From NCBI GenBank assembly GCA_946902875.1, contig OX336343.1, positions 20,445,596 through 20,509,595 on the forward strand: DNA of 64,000 nt, written 5' to 3'. Made by a program: the position numbers and the translations under genes. Positions 43,988-54,108 of this stretch are shown here, piece after piece. The notes beneath the pieces were generated by a model. That model searched no databases and was not told where the DNA came from. It saw only the letters and a list, made by a program, of their open reading frames with translations. Each line of letters opens with the position of its first letter. Positions within the stretch are counted from its first letter, which is position 1. Source of the stretch: Nematopogon swammerdamellus. Lineage: Eukaryota; Arthropoda; Insecta; Lepidoptera; Adelidae.

Positions 43988-44480
43988 GTATCCGTACGGA
44001 AGCCAGCTTACATTACAAAGCCTAGTACTATTACAAAGCCTACGTCGTCTGTCTGTCCGTCCGTCCGTCCGAGGGCTGTATCTTTTGAACCGTAACAGAT
44101 AGCCGGTTGAAATTTTCACAGAATATGTGTTATTAGCCGTTGGAGGCTGACCGAGGTTCGGATTCCTCGTAAAACTGTATGTCCCTTCCCTCCTAATCTT
44201 ACTTGGTGGTAGGGTTTAACCCGCCCGGGTTGGTATCACCGCACTGAATGAAACGTCGGTCTAAACGGCTATGTAAATAGTTTGTGTTTTCCGACCAGTT
44301 CAGTGTAGCCGGCACGATCAAAGGGGGAAGCACTGACATGGTACCTAGTTCACCCGGTGTTATGGGCTGACATCACGGACGTTGTAGGTGATGTAGCCAA
44401 CCGTGTCAGTTTCCATAAAAAAAAAAAAAAAAAAAATATTATGACGGATGTGTCAACAAATAATAAAAAGAGCTGAAAGA
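43988..44480 (-). mobile_element. Family D copy split by a SINE-A
   Basis: GTATCCGTACGGAAGCC, the TCTG/TCCG tract and TTGAAATTTTCACAGAATATG lie left of the SINE; TATTATGACGGATGTGTCAAC lies right. A TATTA word is repeated at the junctions. Confidence 0.75.
44135..44432 (+). mobile_element. SINE-A, 5' truncated, nested in family D
   Basis: Starts at CCGTTGGAGGCTGACC just before the B box (GAGGTTCGGATTCC) and ends in a 20-base A-run. Confidence 0.9.
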
Positions 44481-44970
44481 AAAAAAAACCGGCCAAGTGC
44501 GAATCCGACTCGCGCACCGAGGTTTCCGCACCACAAAAAAAAACATTGAAAAAAATCGAGTTTCTTGTATGGGAACTTTTTTTGTTATATTCGCCATAAT
44601 AACACATTCTGTGAAAATTTCAACGGGCTGCCTATTCGTTATCTAGGTGCCATGTCAGTGCTTCCCCATTTGATCGTGCCGGCTACACTGAACTGGTCGG
44701 AAAACACAAACTATTTACATAGCCGTTTCGAACGACGTTTCATTCAGTGCGGTGGTAGCAACCCGGGCGGGTTAAACCCTACCACCAAGTAAGATTAGGA
44801 GGGAAGGGACCTACAGTTTTACGAGGAATCCGAACCTCGGTCAGCCTCCAACGGTCAGACTGTCTGCCCACTGAGCTGACTGAGCTAGAGGCTGACTGGT
44901 ATGGTATAGCGGATCTACGGAACCCTCCGTGCGCGAGTAAAACTAGCACTTGACCTATTTTTTTTCTCGC
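44481..44970 (+). mobile_element. Family D copy split by a second SINE-A
   Basis: ACCGGCCAAGTGCGAATCCG to CAACGGGCTGCCTATTCG lies left of the SINE; the right remnant (GATCTACGGAACCC, then GTGCGCGAGTAAAAC and CACTTGACC) is rearranged. It is head to head with the previous D copy. Confidence 0.7.
44642..44897 (-). mobile_element. SINE-A, minus strand, nested in family D
   Basis: CTAGGTGCCATGTCAGTGC to GCTAGAGGCTGAC; the 3' tip and part of the head are missing. Confidence 0.85.
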
Positions 44971-44972
44971 AA

Positions 44973-45447
44973 TTTTTTTTTTTTATGGAACCTGACACGG
45001 TTGGCTACATCACCTACAACATCCGTGATGTCAGCCCATAACACCGGGTGAACTAGGTGCCATGTCAGTGCTTCCCTCCATTTCATGTCGGCTACACTAA
45101 ACTGGACGGAAAACACGAACTATTTACATAGCCGTTTCGACCGACTTTCCGTTCAGTGCGGTGGTACCAACCCGGCCGGGATAAACCCTACCACCTAGTA
45201 AGGTAAGAAGGGAAGGGACCTACAGTTTAACGTGGAATCCGAACCACGGTCAGCCTCCAACGGTCGAGCGGTCACCCATCCAAACACTGACCGCGCTCAG
45301 CGTTGCTTAATAACAGTTGACTAACCAACCGCGCCACTGAGCTACTGAGGCTGACGAATTTTCTTATCCCTTAGTCGACTTTTACGACATGCGACGGGGA
45401 GAGATGCAGTGGGGCTATTCTTTTTAAGTACCGACCCCACACGGTAC
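44973..45447 (-). mobile_element. Composite SINE with both heads
   Basis: Minus strand order: GTACCGTGTGGGGTCGG head, then TCGTCAGCCTCAGTAGC tRNA-like head with A box, B box and the common body, poly(A) at 44973-44984. The same arrangement occurs at 58582-59075. Confidence 0.85.
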
Positions 45448-45717
45448 AATGCCAAGAATAGTTGTAAGGATTGCCATAGACGAGAAGGACGCTTACAATT
45501 TCCTCACGAGAGGACGCCAGCTGCCGTGCGTGTGGTGTGTATGTGTGTAATGCGTGTGTGTGGTGTGTATGTGCGTGTGTTGTGTAGTATGTGTGTAATT
45601 ATTAGTTACATTTTATTCAAAACAAGATGTCGCAAGACCTGGCCGCATTCCTAACGCTTGGTACCGGGCTAGGCTCCAGACACGGCCCGACGATGTCTGC
45701 ACATTGAGTTTTAGGCA

Positions 45718-46046
45718 TACATCATACACACCGCACGCTGTGTGATTCCGACAACCGGGGTAATCAGAGTAATCGGTTTTGTGCTGCAAGTACTCTGGTA
45801 AACTACAGCACAACACCGACCACCACGTTTAGCTAAGTACTAGGACAAGATCACTATTAAGCAGCAAGTAAGGAGTGAAGGCCCCACCTGCTGCACGACT
45901 CGGTGGAAAGAATATTGTGCCAAGGTGAGAGGTGGCTATCCTGTCGCCCTTTAGCACGGCACCTTGTCCTTGTCCCTTAGTCGCCTTTTACGACATGCAC
46001 GGGGAAAGATGCAGTTGGGATATTACGTACCGGCGGCCACACTGTA
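45718..46046 (-). mobile_element. Family C with SINE-B head
   Basis: Full order of 43498-43818 in reverse: ACAACCGGGGTAATCAGAG, stem arms, GCACGACTCGGTGGAAAG, TTAGTCGCCTTTTACGACAT, GGGGAAAGATGCAGTTGGG and a damaged head end. A GT-rich stretch lies just upstream (45528-45597). Confidence 0.8.
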
Positions 46047-46279
46047 GGTAACCCACCATGAGTTTTAGAAGAAAACTTAATAGTTTTATAAAGGATTCCA
46101 ACCAAAGATATTCAAACTACTTATTAGACCAAAGAGAACGAAACCATAATCCCATAAATTGTTACCTAGGCTCATAGAATTAACCTAAAGCATTTAAGTC
46201 ATCTATCGTCTATTTCATGAGGAGCTGTTCAACGCGATTCCGCCGTCCCCATTCCACCTCCGCACTTCGCGTACTGGGC

Positions 46280-47214
46280 AGGGGATGCACCCCTATTCAA
46301 TTGATCTACCACGGCGCATTCGTGGTACCAACCCGTTCTGTAGATCTTTTATTCACAGAACCGGGACATCTTCTTTTACTATCATTTTGATTTACGTTTT
46401 GTTTATAGACGTCCAGAAATATCAACCTTCCGGTTCAAAATCCAGACGACTACTACCTTCACTCTTGCGAGTACAGAGATCATGTATGCCAGATCGAGGC
46501 CCCATAGCTGTACCGTTTTTTTCCGAAATAATCCCATGGGAATACACAGACTGCGACCTTTCCCCAGCCGATCCGAGCCACCACCCGTCCACCCGAAGGA
46601 ACCGCCGACCGAAGTCGAGAGCCGGGGGTGAAGCCATCACTGCCACTGTGGTCCAACCACAACCTGTGCCCAGGGCCTCAGCTTTTTGTACTAGCCTAAA
46701 GGCTTTTGTTTTCACCAGCTATGTATATGCGTGGAAGTGCATATGACCACCACCTAATGTGTACCGGGGATCCACCGGTCTCGAATGACAGACTCACGTC
46801 AGCGTCATTAGCTCGTGAGAAATCCATCCCACTTCCACATATAAGTGTGTGTTGCACCGACATACCGATCTACATTATTCGCATGTCTACCAATTCTCCA
46901 CATTGGTTACGGAGCTCTAAGTGGCTCACCACTCGCAGCTTTCGCTACTTATTCCCGTGTTAGGTGCTTTAACTACACAAGTACGGAAGCACCAGGGAAT
47001 CAACGCTAAACCACAACCCCTGCGAGACCAACTCCAGAGTTCCGTGCAGAAGCACGAAGAATTCTGGGGCTTTTAACGGAACACAGAACCGGGACAATTT
47101 GGAACGCACTCCCTGCCCATCTATTTCCTCCCAAGTACAGACTGGGGTTCTTCAAAAGTGGCGTAAAAAGGCTCCTGTCAGGCCGGCATGGCATTCGCAG
47201 TCCCCGTGCATCAC
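46280..47214 (+). pseudogene. LINE pol C-terminus split by a 713-bp insert
   Basis: Left part reads HPYSIDLPRRIRG...FCRSFIHRTGT; right part reads HRTGTIWNALPAHLFPPKYR...SGRHGIRSPRASQNVHGHR and stop. Omitting the insert and one duplicate leaves a single uninterrupted frame, so this LINE end was intact when hit. The 3' UTR continues to about 47290 (ACTTGTAGGTGAAACGATACC, GCGCTATCCATAAC). Confidence 0.8.
46369..47081 (-). mobile_element. 713-bp insert with 15-bp target duplication
   Basis: CACAGAACCGGGACA occurs exactly at 46354-46368 and 47082-47096. The left end is T-rich (TCTTCTTTTACTATCATTTTG), so the inserted strand is probably minus with a decayed A-tail. A 15-bp duplication plus A-tail fits target-primed retroposition (SINE, truncated LINE or processed transcript). 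The interior matches no other family here; ORFs of 97 and 153 codons have no recognised domain. Confidence 0.75.
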
Positions 47215-47575
47215 AGAATGTCCATGGGCATCGTTAGACACCTACTTGTAGGTGAAACGATACCACATGGTCGCGCTATCCATAACAAAAAAGTTTTTTT
47301 TTAAGTTAATGCCTAGGCTATGTAATTAATAAGTCGCTCATACTAGCGTGACGTGAGTTTAACACTCTCGTATGTCGATTTTGAAGTTCGAGATCAAAGT
47401 TTTTGTATGAAAAATGAAAATGTTCCCAATGCCCGCTCTATAAAATGGTTATATTTAAATCTCTTTGATTCCAATCTGTTCAGTCTATTTGACATTTTGT
47501 GTCATCATGACCGGATTCACATACTAATTTGCAAAACAAAACATATTCAATGTAAAACTTAATACGTCTCTTTCT

Positions 47576-48110
47576 TTTTAACCGACTTCCAAAAAGGAGG
47601 AGGTTCTCAATTCGTCTGTATGTTTTTTTTTTTTTTTATTTTTTTTTTTATTTTTATTTTTTTTTTTTTGTATGTTTGTAACACGATTTCTCCGTCAATT
47701 GAGGGCCGATTTAGAAAATTCTTTTTTTGTTAGTTAGGTCATACTTCCGAGGTGGTCCCATTTCAATTTTATCGAAATTGGTTCAGTGGTTTTCGAAAAA
47801 TCAGCATAATACTATGGTGTGTGGTTACCTTCAGCAAAACTTGTGATGTGGTCGTTTTCGGCAATTTTCAGTTTGATAAATTAGTATGGTGTGTGGTTAC
47901 CTTCAGCAAAACATTTGTGATGTGGACTTATTCAGCAATTTGCAGTCTGACACATATGGCGAATAATTCTGTACCACTTCAATCGATTTCGATTATTCGA
48001 TTTCGATTATTCTTTTTTATGTAATATTACTAAAAAGAATGAAATAAAAACTGTTTTAAAAAATATTAAACCGATTTCCAAAAAACAAAAAAAAAAACTA
48101 AAAAGTATTA
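47576..48110 (+). mobile_element. Family F copy at the outer end of the left arm
   Basis: AACCGACTTCCAAAAAGGAG, T-runs, TCTCCGTCAATTGAGGGCCG and TTAGGTCATACTTCCGAGG, then two tandem copies of a 75-bp unit beginning TATGGTGTGTGGTTACC (47812, 47886). Confidence 0.8.
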
Positions 48111-48266
48111 AATACCTAATATTTTGAAATTTTCTCTGTCCTGTTGAAATACATGAATCGATATACTAGTGATACATATTCGGACCCTTGTTTCATGAAT
48201 ATTCTAAATTTGAAATTTTTTATCTTTTCCGACCGGCCAGGTGCGCTTAATTTATTATGGTACGAG

Positions 48267-48309
48267 CAAAGAGTTTGTATTACGTCGGCGACGTAATTCA
48301 AACTCTTTG
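48267..48309. mobile_element. 43-bp palindrome with exact 8-bp target duplication
   Basis: CAAAGAGTTTGTATTACGTC and its reverse complement (one mismatch, T/A) around a single central base. GGTACGAG repeats exactly at 48259-48266 and 48310-48317. CAAAG fits the hAT terminal consensus. It is absent at the mirror position in the right arm (about 56425-56450). Confidence 0.85.
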
Positions 48310-48740
48310 GGTACGAGTACCATCGAGCTGGTCTGATGATGGAGACAGAAGGTGGCCATAGGAACTCCTAAACTACACATGATAAACCCATCGTGTTTGG
48401 GCTCGTTGCATTTGTCTTCACGAGCAATTTACTTTAGACCTAAGAGATTCTCAATTCGACGGTATGTTTTCTTCTTTTGGATGTTTGTTACGCGATTACT
48501 CCGTCAATTGTGGGCCGATTTTGAAAATTCTTTTTTTTTTTATTTGAAAGGGGATAACCCTGAGGTTTTTGAAGTGAAAACTTCTTTAGCGTCGCTTGGC
48601 ACTTTTTTAGGTGGGTAAAAAATGTAAAACTCGCGACATCGCGTCAGCGTCATTTTTAAAATGAAACCTTAAGTCATTGCATTAAGGGTTAAGTTAGAGT
48701 GGCACGGGATCTGCCGGCACTCCCGGAGTGCAACTGTTAA

Positions 48741-48937
48741 GTAGGGTTCGGTAACACGTTTATGTCTGTCCATTCTTCTAAGTTCTGCAAAATGAATGTA
48801 GGGTTCCGTAACATATGCATGTCTATCCGTTCTACTAAATTTTACAATTTTCAACCAAGGTCCTCCGACGGTTATTTTATAATAAAAGTAGGGTTCCGTA
48901 ACACGTTTATGTCTGTCCATTCTACTAAGTTCTGCAA
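48741..48937 (+). repeat. Three near-identical 50-bp direct repeats
   Basis: Units at 48741, 48798 and 48887 read GTAGGGTTCCGTAACACG, TTTATGTCTGTCC and CTACTAAGTTCTGCA. They are mirrored in the right arm at 55811-56010. Confidence 0.8.
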
Positions 48938-49287
48938 CATCACCTACAACGTCCGTGATGTCAGCCCATAACACCAGTGCCATGTCAGTGCTTCCCCCTT
49001 TGATCGTGCTGACTACACTGAACTGGTCGGAAAACACAAACTATTTACATAGCCGTTTCGACCGACGTTTAATTCAGTGCGGTGGTACCAACCCGGGAAG
49101 GTTAAACCCTACCACCAAGTAAGATTACGAGGGAAGGGACTTACAGTTTTACGAGGAATCCGAACCTTGGTCAGCCTCCAACGGTCAGCGGTCACCCATC
49201 TAAGTACTGACCGCACCCAGCGTTGCTGAAAATTCAATAGCGACAGTTGACTGTCTGCACCACTGAGCTATCGAAGCTGACGTGGTC
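48938..49287 (-). mobile_element. SINE-A in left arm
   Basis: CATCACCTACAACGTCCG to CACTGAGCTATCGAAGCTGAC; poly(A) end replaced by the 50-bp repeats. Confidence 0.85.
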
Positions 49288-49369
49288 CTATTTTAATTGG
49301 GTCAAGATCGGATTGGAAAGCGAGGCGATTCCGCCGAGTACATTAATAGCAAAAAATTACTTAAAAAAA

Positions 49370-49815
49370 CTGTGAAATAAAAAAAAAGTTTTAAAAAACA
49401 TAAAACCGACTTCCTAAAAAAAGGAAAACTAAAAAACTGTTTAAAATAAAAACATAAAAACCGCCTTCAAAAATATATGAAATAAAAACCTAAAAAAAAA
49501 AACGAACCCTAGAGTTGAAGGCGGTGCTAAAGCAAGCAAAAATGATGCATGAAAGAAAACATGAGTGGATGATAATATCCTTTGTGATTTGTAAAGCAAG
49601 CAAAAATGATGCATGAAAGAAAACATGAGTGGATGATAATATCCTTTGTGATTTGTGTAGCCTTTTTAGCACCGCCTTCAACTCTAGGGTTCGTTTTTTT
49701 TTTAGGTTTTTATTTCATATATTTTTGAAGGCGGTTTTTATGTTTTTATTTTAAACAGTTTTTTAGTTTTCCTTTTTTTAGGAAGTCGGTTTTATGTTTT
49801 TTAAAACTTTTTTTT
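49370..49815. repeat. Family F hairpin, left-arm copy
   Basis: Arms with GGAAAACTAAAAAACTG, AAAACATAAAAACCGCC, AAATATATGAAATAAAAACC and CGAACCCTAGAGTTGAAGG, and exact complements on the other side. The loop carries two 64-bp copies (49529-49592, 49593-49656) of AAAGCAAGCAAAAATGATGC and following bases. Confidence 0.85.
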
Positions 49816-49827
49816 TCTGTACTAAAA

Positions 49828-50095
49828 ATTAGGATAAACCCCGCTTGGTTGGATTAGTCCCAACTCCCACCGCACTCTGAATGAAAGGGTCAGTGGAAAG
49901 GGTGGGGAAAATTGTGTTTTCCATCCTGCGTGTCTACCGGCGTTAACTCACTCGCTAACTACTCGCATATTTCAAGCAATAGCCGGGCCGGATGCCTTAC
50001 CGAGCGCCTTCTGATTGGTTGAGTGAGATCGTTCCTCATACTCACATCGGCGAGTGAGTAACGCCGGTACAGGGGCAGATTCAATGTAGCTGGGA
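49828..50095 (+). mobile_element. SINE body fragment interrupted by a TACCGGCG element
   Basis: AATTAGGATAAACCCCGC to GTGTTTTCCATC, then the palindromic element (TACCGGCGTTAAC...GTAACGCCGGTA, 49932-50070), then TTCAATGTAGCTGG resumes the SINE. Confidence 0.7.
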
Positions 50096-50126
50096 CGACC
50101 AAATGGCACTGTACTAGCATGACACC

Positions 50127-50446
50127 TTTTTTTTTATAGAAACTGACACGGTTGGCTACATCGACTACAACATCCGTGATGTCAGCCCATAACATCGGGT
50201 GAACTAGTTGCCATGTCGGTGCTTCCCCTCATTTCATGTCGGCAACACTGAACTGGACGGAAAACAGGAACTATTTACATAGTCGTTTCGACCGACGTTT
50301 TATTCAGTGCGGTGGTACCAACCCGGGCGGGATAAACCCTACCACCTAGTAAGGTAAGAATGGAAGGGACCTACAGTTTTACGTGGAATCCGAACCACGG
50401 TCAGCCTCCAACGGTCGAGCGGTCACCCATCCTAGAACTGACTGGA
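50127..50446 (-). mobile_element. SINE-A, head truncated
   Basis: Poly(T), AAACTGACACGGTTGGC to the GTCACCCATCCTAG block. Confidence 0.85.
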
Positions 50447-50664
50447 AGATGGTGTAATTAGCTGACATCACAGGTGATGTTGCCAGCAATGTAGGTAATG
50501 AAAACGTCGACCCTGTTAACTGCGAAACTGTTTAGACCTAAAAATTTTCTACTGAGAAACTTTTAGACGAATTGCATTAATATAATTTAAAAAAATATGC
50601 CATTCTACAATAAATTAATGTACAAACAAAATATCCTAAACTATAAAAAGTATTCAAAATTTAA

Positions 50665-50850
50665 GATCAACATCGGCCATGTGCTAAAAAAGGCCGAATA
50701 CGTAATGCGAATTACGTACTATAAGACAAACAAGCATATTTGAAGAAAATTGTGAGAGTGGAAGAGGCGGCTGACGTGTGTCAGGAGTGGGGCACGTGGA
50801 GATCCGTTGTCTCTGCCTACCCTACTGGAAAACACGTGTGACGCTATGTC
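50665..50850 (+). pseudogene. RTE-like LINE 3' fragment
   Basis: ACATCGGCCATGTGCTAAAAA, GAGAGTGGAAGAGGCGGCTG, ACGTGGAGATCCGTTGTCTC and ACACGTGTGACGCTAT match the end of 17925-18265. Region 50851-51235 shows no gene. Confidence 0.7.
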
Positions 50851-51235
50851 CTAAATGAAATTAACGTCAATAGCTAGCTAACTAAATATACTAACTAAAT
50901 ATGGCTAATTTCATTTCGGCAAATTAATGTGTCATTGAGTCATGCATTGAATCTACAGGTCAGTTCCTTTGGCAGGTTGTGTGACCCCATACGCCATACG
51001 CAGACTTCATAAACTAGTGTACACAACGCGGTACGCGCCGCGGTACGACAGAGTGGTTGACCTAATCTTGTCTAATAATTATGTGACTGATTTACCTTGA
51101 CAAATTAAATGCCAATCATTACCAATCAGTTATTGTCATAAATTAGACATGGATTCATTAATAAAATAGGCCAAAACTTTTAGTTTGATCATGTGTACTA
51201 GACTTTGCTCTGAAACAAGAATTGCACGTACTACC

Positions 51236-51392
51236 CTACCAAAACTTTTAGACCAATGGCATTAGTGTTAGTTAGTGAGTTAGTGTGCGTGAACGCCACT
51301 GCGGTGCTCGGCACACTAATAGATGCACTCAGCGCGTACACTTGTACATATTATCACTAACACTAATGCCATTGGTCTACAAGTTTTGGTAG
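51236..51392. mobile_element. 157-bp miniature TIR element
   Basis: CTACCAAAACTTTTAGACC, AATGGCATTAGTGTTAG and the reverse complement at 51357-51392 (one or two mismatches). No clear target duplication. Confidence 0.75.
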
Positions 51393-51502
51393 CGTTATAT
51401 ATCTTTAGATTTTTAATATGACTTATTATTTCTTTGTAATAAATTATTACTAATTTTTGTTGATTTGATCAAAATTTACGATGGCACTATACACCGGATA
51501 TT

Positions 51503-52055
51503 GGTAATGTAAATAGGCAGATTGGTCAAATTCTTCAGTATTCATGTTTATGCTATAAATAAATATTAATGCTCTTGTGAGCGGTAGTATGGGTTAATTA
51601 TTATAATTTTTTTTTTGTATGGAAAATAACACGGTTGGCTACATCACCTACAACATCCGTGATGTCAGCTCATAACACCGGGTGAACTTGGTGCCACGTC
51701 AGTGCTTCCCTTCGGTCGCGGCGGCTACACTGAACTGGACGGAAGGGAAAACACAAACTATTTACATAGCCGTTTCGACCGACCTTTCATTCAGTGCGGT
51801 GGTACCAACCCGGGCGGGATAAACCCTACCACCTCTAGTAATATAAGAAGGGAGTCATAACCCTTAGTCGCCTTTTACGACATACACGGGGAGAAATGCA
51901 GTGGGGCTATTCTTTTAAAGTACCGGCCCCACACGGTACAAGTTTGTAAATTACTATAATATAATACTTATATATAAGGTACTAACAAAACATTTTGCGA
52001 CTTGCGAAGTTTGTTTGTCAGTTCTTCTTCGCATTGAATTTAGAACTCGCGGAAT
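51503..52055 (+). repeat. Repeat Q split by a SINE-B
   Basis: The two flanks (51503-51606, 51941-52055) align continuously with 1043-1243. Confidence 0.8.
51607..51940 (-). mobile_element. SINE-B inserted in repeat Q
   Basis: T-run, TATGGAAAATAACACGGTTGG to the complete head ending CCACACGGTAC. Confidence 0.9.
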
Positions 52056-52127
52056 TTTCGACATGTCCAAGCGTAGGTTACCTACCTATGGATGAAATTA
52101 TACAATAATCAATCAACAATATAGAAT

Positions 52128-52412
52128 CGAGGATAGCCCCACTGCATCTCTCCCCGTGCGTGTCGTAAAAGGCGACGAAGTATAAAGACAGATGCGTGCT
52201 AAAGGGCAACGCGATAGCTACATCACACTTTGGCACGGTCCTTCCACCAAGTCACGCAGCAGGTGGGTCTTCGTGTCTTACTGGCGAATAAATTGTTAAA
52301 CGTGGTGGTCGGTATTGGTGCTGTAATTTACAAGAGTACTTGCAGCACAACACCAATCATTCTGCTTACCCCGGTTGTCGGGATACGATACAGAGTGTAG
52401 GTATGTGTCTAT
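52128..52412 (+). mobile_element. Family C with truncated head
   Basis: TAGCCCCACTGCATCTCTCC, GTCGTAAAAGGCGACG, GCACGGTCCTTCCACC, a stem and CCCCGGTTGTCGGGATAC with a TATG tail. Confidence 0.85.
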
Positions 52413-52782
52413 GTATGTGAATAGGTTCACAATTTCACATTCTCAGTTAGTGAGCAAAGCCTCCGCCTATCATTGAAAAGCGGCGGGTGGTCTGAGCGTC
52501 GGAAGTAGAGGTCCGAGGTTCAAAACCGGCCACATGCACCATGCATTATTCTGATTGAAAAATTTACGAGCATACCTAAACTTGCTGCTTCACCGTTCGG
52601 AACCATGTGAAACTGTAGGTCCCTTCCCTTGCCCCTTACTAAATGGTATGCCCAATTGTAGCCGACTGAGTTGGTACCACCGCATTGAACGTAAGATGCC
52701 CGCATAGCAGCCTCGGCTGTGTTCTCCTCTAGTCCAGTATAACGAAGAAAGAAGTCTCCGGTATGACACCTATGAAATTAAA

Positions 52783-53362
52783 TGAAATCAATTGAGAGTT
52801 TATTTGTCGCCAGTTTAACAAGGCACATCAAACAATGGCGACAAATTGGGTCCAACTCAGCTGATGCAATAGGAAACAACGACGTTGTCTATTGCGCTGA
52901 TTTGCAGTTGGACCCACTTTGCCGAGAAGTACACAAATGTATAGGCTAGACTAGACAATGCGTCATACAACAAAAGAAAATTAACAGAAAATATATAATA
53001 ACCGGCCAAGTGCGAGTCGGACTGGCGCACCGAGGTTTCCGCGCCACAAAAAAAAGTTGAAAAAAAACATGTTTCTTGTATGGGAAACCCCTTAATTTTT
53101 TACTTTTTCTATTTTTTATTATTTGTTGTTATATCCGCCATAATAATACATATTCTGTGAAAATTTCAACGGGCTACCTATTACGGTTCAAGAGATGCAG
53201 CCCTCGGACGGACAGACGGACGGACAGACAGACGGCGTAGGCTTAATAATAGGCTTCCGTATGGGATACGGAAACCTAAAAAAGCACGACTAATCTAACT
53301 AAACCAACCACAGTTAAGGTAAAGAAATATTTAAGTTATAAAATTAAAAATAAAAACAATTA
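52783..53362 (+). mobile_element. Repeat P, itself split by a family D copy
   Basis: CAATTGAGAGTTTATTTGTCG, hairpin arms TGGGTCCAACTCAG / GCAGTTGGACCCA, and after the D insert GCACGACTAATCTAACTAAAC with an A-rich end. The uninterrupted copy is 60605-60850. Confidence 0.8.
53000..53283 (+). mobile_element. Family D, full-length copy nested in P
   Basis: ACCGGCCAAGTGCGAGTCGG, CACCGAGGTTTCCGCGCC, ATCCGCCATAATAATACATA, TTCAAGAGATGCAGCCC, a GGAC/AGAC tract, and GATACGGAAACCTAAAAAA. Confidence 0.9.
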
Positions 53363-53440
53363 AATTTTGACGTGATACTGGCTGATCAGATCATGCGCTC
53401 TGGCCACCCATAATTAAGCCACCCATACCGGATTACGTAA

Positions 53441-53985
53441 AACAATTATCTCAAACTAGGAGTCTCTACCAAATCGGCCTTCTCAAATTGTGAGTAAATC
53501 TACTATTTTACGAGACGCCGTGGCCAACATGGCTGTGAGCTGTAAAGGACGACACTAAACATAACGTGGGCACAAGCATTTTTAATGAGAATAAATTACA
53601 GTTCTTAGTTAAATAATGACGCTGCGAATGGGCCTTACCTACGTAGATTGGCAATAGATACCTATATTTTCGTGTATTTACATCAATAAGTCGGGCCAAT
53701 TTTTGAATTAACGCAAGTGTTTTTCCTAATTGATTTCTGTGTTTATTATTAATGGTTCCAGTTGTGCCGCCAACACGCGATAAGCTGAAAACCTTCACAG
53801 ATAAAAGCAGCACACCATTTATTGCCCAATGATGTGTAGGCGAGCTTTTGGCCGGTTTTGTAAGAACACGACCAACTGAACAACATCTTTTGGAATGGCA
53901 GACATACTGATTGGACCGCTTATTTTGGTGACGCCAAATTGCCGCTGTTCATAAAACCTACTTGAATTTAAGAAGGCGCACAACT
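53441..53985. other. No gene or repeat recognised
   Basis: The 101-codon minus-strand ORF has no recognised motif. Confidence 0.4.
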
Positions 53986-54107
53986 AAAAAAAAACCGCCA
54001 AGTGCGAGTCGAGTTACTCGCGCACCGAGTTTTCCGCACCACAAAAAAAAACGTTGAAAAAAAACACATTTCTTATATGGGGATTTATTTTTAATTGTTT
54101 TCTTTTT
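53986..54107 (+). mobile_element. Family D 5' part, cut by family E
   Basis: AAACCGCCAAGTGCGAGTCG to CTTATATGGGGATTTATTTT, then a T-run into the E element. The 3' half is not found after it. Confidence 0.75.
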
Positions 54108-54108
54108 T

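Larger units (their letters stand above)
47576..49800. repeat. Giant inverted repeat, left arm
   Basis: 2.2 kb almost identical, in reverse orientation, to 54978-57134. Order from outside: a family F copy (47576-48110), a family L fragment, a second F-like stretch (48441-48560), three 50-bp repeats with TAGGGTTCCGTAACA, a SINE-A, and an F hairpin. Differences from the right arm: a 43-bp palindrome (48267), a 64-bp loop duplication (49529-49656) and a 25-bp deletion near 49326. The mirrored 122-codon ORFs of the two arms are not genes. Confidence 0.9.
52480..53440 (+). mobile_element. SINE-G split by a nested insertion
   Basis: The head and body run to TATGACACCT (about 52780). The 3' part resumes at GACGTGATACTGGCTGATC (53366) and ends CCATACCGGATTACGTAAAA. 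The A box is damaged (GGTGGTCTGAGCG). About 9 bp of the canonical SINE are missing at the break. Confidence 0.85.

Noticed and set aside
46285..46746. 153-codon plus-strand ORF
   Set aside because: Joins the LINE end to the inserted 713 bp across the target duplication; chimeric by chance.
48669..49037. 122-codon frame, with a mirrored twin at 55709-56077
   Set aside because: Consists of the SINE body and the 50-bp repeats; its near-identity to the twin comes from the inverted duplication, not from protein selection.
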